NCBI GenBank assembly: GCA_902806565.1
Contig: CADCXA010000066.1
Location: 682,001-746,000, forward strand
Reading direction: 5' to 3'
Length of the DNA stretch: 64,000 nucleotides
From: Hypoxylon rubiginosum
Lineage: Eukaryota; Ascomycota; Sordariomycetes; Xylariales; Hypoxylaceae
A model generated the notes under the pieces. It worked only from the letters and a program-made list of their open reading frames with translations, ran no database searches and had not been told where the DNA came from. The position numbers and the translations under genes were made by a program. Of this stretch, positions 57,201 through 64,000 are shown one piece after another (the first letter of the stretch is position 1; each line of letters opens with the position of its first letter).

Positions 57201-58129
57201 ATCCTTTCCAGTTTCTTCACTAACAAACCTCGCTTTACCTCTACCTTTTCTGTTGGCTGTAGCGCATCGTAGAGATCGCGAATGTCTGTGGTGAGTCGTT
57301 GCTCGTCGTCCTCGGAAAGCTTACCCTTGATAGTCTGCATATCCGTTTTCTCCAGCATATCGCTTCCTATGCTATAAGGCATCCTTCGACGAGAGTGTTT
57401 AAGGCCTGTTTCATACTTGCAACCTCCCTGCCGCGGGGGCAGGGGGCGCAAAGAAGGGAGAGTCCCGTTCGTCTCGGAATAGGCGGATCGTGGAGAGTGA
57501 GATTGATTCGCGTTGGGAGACTGGTCCCTCGACTCGAAGGAGAATTTGCGCGCATGCTGTTGGGGCGTCGAGGGGACGGAACTCGAATGGGGAGGCAAGT
57601 TCGAAGGCGAGGTGGACGGCTTGGGTCTCGGTGGGAGGGGATGGGATAAATCCGACTTCTTGGGCGGCATCTTGGGCGGCGTATCCTTGCCTGTTATAAG
57701 CGCGCGATCGGCTTTGTTGGTGCTGTGGTTGGCTCTAGTAGCATGGCAATTTTGGGAGCTTTGCCTAGCGCGAGAATCGTGTTTCGACACTTTGGATGAC
57801 GAGCGGGATCTTGGTCCGACGTGGACGTTCTGAGCCGACAACAAGGGGGGCAATGGAGTAGTCTGAAGACCGCCGCCGCGCCCTGGCGCGATGAGCTTGT
57901 TGTATTGGAGAAGCTGGGCCTGGTAGAGCGAGGTATGTTGTGGGAAGAGGATTGGAATCCAGTCGACTTGAGAAGTCAGATACTGGGAAGCAACAAGCTG
58001 GTCTGGACTGTTGTGGTTGTGGGAGAATGAGCTAAGTCTAGGAACCGCTGGACTTGAGGTCGACCGGGTCCAAAGAGGTTGAGATGGGTAATTATGTTTC
58101 GAGTCTGCCGTTATAGGCCGGCCTTCCAT
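54214..58129 (-). CDS. Cid1-type poly(A)/poly(U) polymerase (terminal nucleotidyltransferase), 1251 aa
   Basis: Exons 58129-57115, 57059-56988, 56933-56715 and 56663-54214 join to 3756 nt in frame. The N-terminal 230 residues are disordered and Ser/Pro-rich. The Pol-beta fold nucleotidyltransferase has FGSSGNLLCSDDSDVDICIV, with the catalytic Asp pair D338 and D340 split by exon junction 1; GMEKVICVSSAKVPIVKIW and LAMIVKYWTRRRKVNDAAFGG follow, then SSYTWICMIIAFLQ and the PAP-associated region with LGELLFQFFRFYAHEFDY. The C-terminal half (from about residue 620) is a long Asn/Gln/Ser/Pro-rich disordered tail. It adds nucleotides to RNA 3' ends in the cytoplasm or nucleus; uridylyl versus adenylyl specificity is not decided by the sequence. 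The start at 58129 is the first ATG in frame after non-ATG codons; a later start at MPPKKSD (residue 154) is possible. Confidence 0.9.
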
Positions 58130-61100
58130 TAAAGATGGGCCCCCGCACAAACAACCGAGAGTAACTGGAACTAGACTTTGACTAGGAACTGTCAAACGAA
58201 TATACTCGCGACACGACCTGGGGTTCGTGAACAATGAGTGAAATCTAGGCTTGTCAATCCGTAATCATTCGTCTAGGCGACCACAGCAACTAGTCGGTGA
58301 TAGCAAACGGGATATGTTACGACTGGAAGAGGGAGGTCGGCTCGAGTGGTTGGTTCTGCGGACAACAAGCGGTAGGAAATGGAATACTGAATCGGGGGAT
58401 CGGCACCGCGAGGGCAAAAAAAGGAGCGAGGATTCGCTGGCCGAAGTTGACAACTCCGCTAATGCTCGGTTTTTTTTTGGAACAAGGCCGAACCTGTTAT
58501 CGATATAGGGGGTTATGGAATGTCTGTCCTTTTTTTTTTCTATTCTACCGCCGGGAGGTAGAGAAGAGGTTCATGAGGAAGCTCCTAGCAGAGGTCGAAG
58601 AACTAATGGATTGCCGAAGCACACTCGTATAGACTGAGAGCATTTACAGATGGGTCGGACAGGCCAGACGCGCTAAAAGAAACGAAAGACAAAAGATTCA
58701 ATTGAGAAAACGATTGAAAATAAGCAACGAAGGCACACGAGTCGACGTGCGTGTATAAAGGGGGGTATCGCCAGCAGAAGAAAAGAAGAGAAAAGAAGTC
58801 GGGAATGTCAAGAGACAAGAGAGACGAGAGACAAAAAAACGTGTCACGGTTCGTTACTGCTGCCCGCCGTACAGTAGCTTCCGCTTCCCGCTTCCACTCC
58901 TAAAAGGGGGTTGGCCGATGAGAGGACGTAATATGCGAATGAGGACGAGGGCGAGGGCGAGGACGGGAAGTCGTAAATAATCGATCACTACAAAGTTAAA
59001 GTTACAGAAGTCGGCAGTTAGAATGTTAGAATAAGGCAGCTCCAAGTCAAAAGCAAGACAATCTTTTTTTCTTCTTCCTCTTCAGACGAGACGAGACTTG
59101 GTGTAGGAAGTAACAATAGGTTCAAGGTAGGTCAAGGTAAGTCAGCACAGGCTGTGGAAAGCTGGGCTGGGCTGGCTGGGCTCTGGGCTGCTGGCTGGTT
59201 CCTGGCTGGCTGCTGGCTCGGGCTGGTGAATGCTGTAAGCTGGTAGGTAATTTGACTAAGGGTCGTGAAAGTACAGGTGCATTGTGCATTTTGTAATACA
59301 TGTACCCATCAAAGCCAATCTCTATTCCGCATGGGCAATCCATGCAACCCATGTACAATATACGTACATGTATGTACACATAACGCCCTCCACGTCCTAT
59401 ATGCAGTTACCAGCTAGAACTAGCAGCACTTGAAGGGGGGGATCCATAGAATGGGGAGGGGGGAGGGCGGGTCGCCTTAAAGCCCACCATTCATTGAAAG
59501 CCTGCCTATGCCCATGCCTTGTGCCTTGTGCCTTGTGCCTGTTGCTGTGCCTGTGCGTAATACGGGTACCAAATAAGCCCAAAGAGCATGAACATGAGAA
59601 CTGATGACTTGGAAGTGACTCGTGAGCAAGGAGTGAGAGTTTGTGTGCCCTACGCCTCTCATCTAATTTCTAACCTCCGGCTTAGCGAGCGGAGTATGCC
59701 GCAGTCTTGCTGTTCTTTTAGTTGGTGCTACAGCAGTTGGGACGCTAAACACCCCTCTCTATTACAGCTAGTAAGACTTGCCTAGGCATGTTCGGATGAA
59801 AGAAGATAGGTACCTAATATCTACGGGAAAGAATGAACAAAAGAAAGGGGGGCCGGCAGGGTGTAACGAGGCGGTTGGATTAAATTCCTGTATGTAAGAG
59901 AGCTGAATAGTTTAGAATGGCCGGTATTCTTGTTAATTACCTAGGTAGAAATAGATACATCAAATAGACCTGAGTATCGTATTTGTGTATTGATCATCAT
60001 ACAGCTCGACGCTATTCCATTACATAGCCTACTTGAAGAGGTGTTGCTAATTGAGTTTCGATATCTTATCCAATAATTGTCATAATGCGGAGTATGGCAA
60101 CATGATAACGTAAGTTACTCAATAAGCCTATATGCTGTAAAAAGGAGTGAGGGAGGGCGGGGGATGAATATGAATGGGTGAGGTAATCCGTAAATGTAAT
60201 AAATACTTTCCGAGTTAGAATCAATATTGGACATATCAGATACCGAGAGCTTCTTATTCCCTCGTTCATCAGCTACCAACGTGCAGGCAATAAGATATAA
60301 TTTACCAGAGTCTGTCATTTCCACCATGCTGCCTGTTGCAGGTTACATCAAGCTGTCTGCCTTAATTCTTCTCCGTTGATTCCCCGGATCACAACACCCA
60401 ATCCTTTGCCGGCTCTGCCTCAGACCACGTTCTAACAAGAGGTCATCTACGTCCTACAAAGAACTATCTTCCGCAATGAGCCAAGCCTTCTGCCGATTGG
60501 CCCAAGCAATCCTATACTCAATTTAACTTATAATGACCCAGTCCCCTAAATCCGTCTTTGCCACCCTCGCATTGAACAAGGCGTAAGTGTAACAAGTTAC
60601 AATACTACTACACCTGGCTCTTTTCACTTACTCATCCAGAACACCCATTCGCCAGTTTTCGTGATATTGGGGCCACGCAACCGGTGAGATCCTCCCCCAA
60701 ATCTGACAGACGTCGTCTTTGTCGAACAGCGAACCAACCGTACGGGACAGCCATGTCCCTGTCGATCGGGTACTGAAATACCTAGGTACCTACATGGAAA
60801 TCCTTCCCCAAGTCGCCAAGACTAACTACTGCCAGTGAAGATGTCATGAGGCTCCCCATATTAGCTACCCGTTCTATTTATTTCTCTCGATATCCAGTCG
60901 TAAAGTGCCTACCCTTCAAATCGTCATAGAGCGATGTCTGAAGCAAGCACTTGGTAAGACTCATTAGGGGTCCTCAAGAGCTTCGCCGCCAACCCGGACG
61001 GCTGTATACGATGTACGAGTGATGTAACTAGACCCAACCGACCTCGTCAGCCTGTCTAGACCGGTGGGCCATGCAACCCTGTCCCGTGTCCATTCTGCCA

Positions 61101-62720
61101 TTTTGGGACTGTGGGCATCTTAGAAAGCCCGAAGCAAGGCACTTTGACAGTTATCAGATATTGAGTTATGTTTGAATATTTGAACACTTTCGTAGTGTGC
61201 CGAATTGCTGGAAGGTCTAGTCAGGTAGTTCTACAATGTTTTACAGTTAGAAGTCCGTTTGACGTCATCCACCAGTTCCTACCAACGGGACTACCAGGCA
61301 GCCAGGTTAGCGGATGAAGATCCTTCTCTTGGCCGTCCTCTAGGTGCATGCTAACAGGTATTTAGAACCAAATTGTCGGATGATTCTTAGTCTCAGCACA
61401 TGTTTGGCGCTCGGCTCTTCGACTACCAACCTAGATACATATGTAGGTAGCTACTCAAGTTCGTTAACCGTGTGCTACGCCTTGTCGAGGAATCTGACAT
61501 AAGGTTATTAGAGCAATCATTGGTTTTCTTATGACTATGTGACTGACCTGTACCACCGTTATGGGCCGGCGTCGAGGGAGGGAAGTTGGACTATTTCTAC
61601 CCGAATTGGAACCATCACCGGAAAGCAGCGGGCGCTAGCTTAGACAGGTATATGTTGGCCTCTTCTAAATCGACGGATTTCCGAATACGCGTTAGAAGGA
61701 TGACCTCAGCGTACTGTAAAACGATTGCTGACCTTGAGCTTCCAGCGAGTAGTTTACGGTTACATCTAAATCGGCTATACCGTCGACTTTCCTAATGAGA
61801 CAACAAGGTGCGCGCACCGAGCTGTGTCTGCTTAATCCACCGGGTCAGTTAAATCCACTCCCTTTTTGGGGGCAACTCGAGATATGGAAGAATTCAATGG
61901 CAATTTCTCCGATACTACCGACATCTACCCGGAGGATAACTAAGCGTTCTAGACTCGGACGAGAACATTGTCGCAAACTTATCTTCCGCCGACAAGGCAG
62001 TGGTAGGTAACGGTAACGTTAAGGTAAAGGAGTCCCCCCCTGTCTTAACATGAGGCTTTCAGCCGGTATTTCAAGATCATCACGTGGGGGCTTGACATCC
62101 AAATATAGGTACCTACATGTAGGTAGGGAGCCCTATGATTCCAATTGCTGAGAAGACCTAAGCAGCGGTTTTAGGTACCTAAAGTACATAACTATAACGA
62201 ATGATGTTGTATGCATACAACGAAGGAATTCAATAATTCGGGTTTTACCCCTAGGTGGTGGCTTGCAGACCCCGCATATTCGCTACCGCGGTTGGGTGGC
62301 CCCCTAATCCTAATTAGGGGCCAGCTTAACGAATTGGGACAGCGCGTCTCTTGGAGGCAATATTAATGTTTGATATCAGCCTCGCGAAATTCAAGGGGTC
62401 CAACCAGGGGTCAATGGCGAGACCAGGGATCGAGAACGCCGAGGAGGTAAAAGTTGAGACGGTCCCTGTATCAAGGAGCTCCTTCAGCCTTGCGCGCTGG
62501 GACCGGGCATGTTTCTATTCAGTCTTGTGTTTCTTTTTTTTCTTTCTCCTCTCTGTGAGCTGGTAGATCTTCGTTCGTTTCTTGTTCTGATTATTTTCCG
62601 ACTATTATAGAAATTTACGTGTAACCATTATAGCCTACTTTCAGCTTGCCCATTCTTGCGTGAATATCGACACTTTTGTTTATAGGTATTCATTGCTGGC
62701 AAACTGTATCAAAACTCAAG
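58130..62720. other. Long gene-poor spacer
   Basis: At 4.6 kb this is the largest gene-free stretch. It includes a GCTGG/CTGGCT tandem region (59155-59230), a CCTTGTG tandem repeat (59516-59540), AGGTACCT palindromes at 59810, 60780, 62107 and 62173, and the promoter of the RNA nucleotidyltransferase on the left. Open frames are short and without recognisable features. Confidence 0.5.
59155..59230 (+). repeat. GCTGG tandem repeats
   Basis: Repeated GCTGGGCTGGCTGGGCT units, purine and CTGG-based, about 75 bp. A short CCTTGTG array (three copies and relatives) lies 300 bp downstream. Confidence 0.8.
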
Positions 62721-63758
62721 ATGTTCGCAAGCTTAACTACGAAGCTGGCGATGAAGAAGGTCGGGCTGTCGAGCGACACCTTCGACTTCTCCTCCGCCAA
62801 GTCCACCAGCAAACCCAACAACGGCTCCGTGCCCGGCCTCGACGAACTGGAAGAGTCGAACTCGGGCTGGCCGGCGTGGATGAGCACCAAGAAACTCCCA
62901 CTTACCGCACAGGCCTGGCTGTCGCCAGTTCCGCCACCGGTTCCCGTCGCGGAATGCCCAAAGCCAGGCGACCTAGCTCCGCTAGATCGAGATCGTCAGC
63001 TCACCTTCGGCGGCGGGAAACCCGTCATCGTTCTATTTCTACGCTGCGTTGGCTGCGCCTGTAAGGGCCCCCAAATTCTTTTCTTCGTACCCCCTCCCCT
63101 CCTTCCTCCCTTCCTCCCTTCTCCCCTTGTCCTCCTCTCTTCTCACCTCACCACAACCCCGCGTGACAACGCCAACCCCCAAGAGTTCTTTTTTTTTTTT
63201 GCTGACAAAAATTCCTCTCGTACAGTCGCGCAGAAATCCTTCCTAGCCCTCCGAGAGCTCGCCATCAAGAACCAGGGCGCGCTCGCGTGCGTGGCCGTGT
63301 CGCACTCGTCGCGGGAGGCGACGCGCAAGTGGGTCGACCTGCTGGGGGGCGCGTGGAACGTCGAGGTGGTCGTCGACGAGGAGCGGGCCGTCTACGCCGC
63401 CTGGGGGCTCGGGCTCGGCAACGTGTGGTACATGTTCAACCCCACGACCCAGATACAGGGCTGGAAGGAGAAGGGGTGGCTGGGCGTGCGGGTGGCCAAC
63501 TCGGTGCAGCGGGCCGGCAGCCTCACGCAGCAGCAGCCGCAGCAGCAAGGCAATGCCAATGCGGCAGGTGTAGGGGCGGCGGCGGTGGTACCACTAGCCG
63601 GCGCGAGCGAGGGCCCTTCGACGGTGATGGGGAACAAGTGGCAGCAGTCCGGCTTATTCGCTGTCGACGGGCGCGGGACGGTGGTATGGGCTGCGAAAGC
63701 TCTGCGCGCCGACGATGTCATGGACCTAAATGCGGCGGCGGCAGTTCTTGGGTTTTGA
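62721..63758 (+). CDS. Peroxiredoxin-like (AhpC/TSA, PRXL2-type) thioredoxin-fold protein, 290 aa
   Basis: Exons 62721-63060 and 63226-63758 join across a 165-nt intron with a T13 tract (GTAAGG donor, GTACAG acceptor), restoring FLRCVGCACAFAQKSFLAL. The thioredoxin-like fold has PVIVLFLRC followed by a Cys pair C109 and C112 (CxxC-like), where family members react with peroxides or disulfides. VAVSHSSREATRKWVD and the GLGLGNVWYMF, GNKWQQSGLFAVDGRGTVV segments match the fungal PRXL2/AhpC-TSA antioxidant family. Start chosen at 62721 (MFASLTTKLAMKK) as the first ATG with sensible N-terminus; the frame extends upstream without an ATG. A Gln/Gly/Ala-rich loop (QQQPQQQGNANAAG) is inserted near the C-terminus. 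Function as peroxidase is inferred only. Confidence 0.85.
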   Translation: MFASLTTKLAMKKVGLSSDTFDFSSAKSTSKPNNGSVPGLDELEESNSGWPAWMSTKKLPLTAQAWLSPVPPPVPVAECPKPGDLAPLDRDRQLTFGGGKPVIVLFLRCVGCACKGPQILFFVPPPLLPPFLPSPLVLLSSHLTTTPRDNANPQEFFFFFADKNSSRTVAQKSFLALRELAIKNQGALACVAVSHSSREATRKWVDLLGGAWNVEVVVDEERAVYAAWGLGLGNVWYMFNPTTQIQGWKEKGWLGVRVANSVQRAGSLTQQQPQQQGNANAAGVGAAAVVPLAGASEGPSTVMGNKWQQSGLFAVDGRGTVVWAAKALRADDVMDLNAAAAVLGF

Positions 63759-64000
63759 TGTACATATGAATCGGGTCACGTCGTATTGTATAAGTAACGA
63801 ATGAATGTATCATGATGATTGTTTATGTTGATAATCTTGGGCATTGTGTGTAGGAGGGTTTCGTAGTGTCGAAGTCAAGTATAAATGAGTACACCCGAGA
63901 GCATTCACCAGTTTCAAGTCAGCTAACTAGGCACCTTGGAAATTGGCTGATTAGGAAGCGCCGAAGCATTGGACGATTAGATACCGACATAACAGGTTGC
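63759..64000. other. 3' flank at window edge
   Basis: Downstream of the peroxiredoxin-like gene, AT-rich, without a coding frame before the window ends. Confidence 0.5.

Noticed and set aside
1..64000. Secondary-metabolite or other biosynthetic cluster
   Set aside because: No polyketide synthase, NRPS, terpene synthase or P450 group is present; SDRs, laccase and regulator are far apart and differently oriented.

Overview
The window is nuclear DNA of a filamentous ascomycete (Pezizomycotina, probably a sordariomycete). The evidence is short 45-250 bp spliceosomal introns with GTRNGT donors and CTAAC/CTGAC branch sites, two HET-domain genes, an asco-laccase ending in DSGL, a PRO45/SLMAP-type STRIPAK protein, a con-13-like gene, a split tRNA-poor intergenic landscape, and an AGGTACCT palindrome scattered through spacers. 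Species cannot be named from the sequence. Genes are compact and mostly well preserved; the spacers are long (up to 4.6 kb) and AT-richer.

Left third (1-25.5 kb): the 3' part of a Zn2Cys6-type regulator (+), a HET protein (-), a five-exon laccase (-), a five-exon MGR2/ROMO1 homologue (-) that no single open frame reveals, a tail-anchored FHA protein of the PRO45/HAM-4/SLMAP family (+), a secreted nucleoside hydrolase (+), a 341-bp perfect-palindrome MITE-like element directly in front of a second HET gene (+), a PNPOx-fold membrane protein (+) and a FATP-type acyl-CoA synthetase (+).

Middle (25.5-46 kb): two adjacent uncharacterised ascomycete proteins (-), a mitochondrial serine O-acetyltransferase of the homoserine-acetyltransferase fold (+), an SRA-YDG protein (+), an SDR that lacks the catalytic YxxxK (+), tRNA-Glu(UUC) (-), a Nudix ADP/UDP-sugar pyrophosphatase-like enzyme (+), a tRNA ct6A dehydratase with an N-terminal membrane anchor encoded by a separate exon (-), a secreted alpha-carbonic anhydrase (-) and a canonical SDR (-).

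Right third (46-64 kb): a con-13-like secreted HExxH protein (+), a mucin-like secreted Ser/Thr/Pro protein (-), a Cid1-type RNA nucleotidyltransferase with a long disordered tail (-), and a peroxiredoxin-like (PRXL2/AhpC-TSA) protein (+).

The genes do not form an obvious biosynthetic cluster. They are mainly housekeeping (sulfur assimilation, mitochondrial import, tRNA modification, RNA tailing, lipid activation) interspersed with lineage-variable accessory genes (HET, laccase, nucleoside hydrolase, SDRs). Exon structures below were derived by hand from splice sites, reading phase and family conservation; all of the joined frames close in phase.
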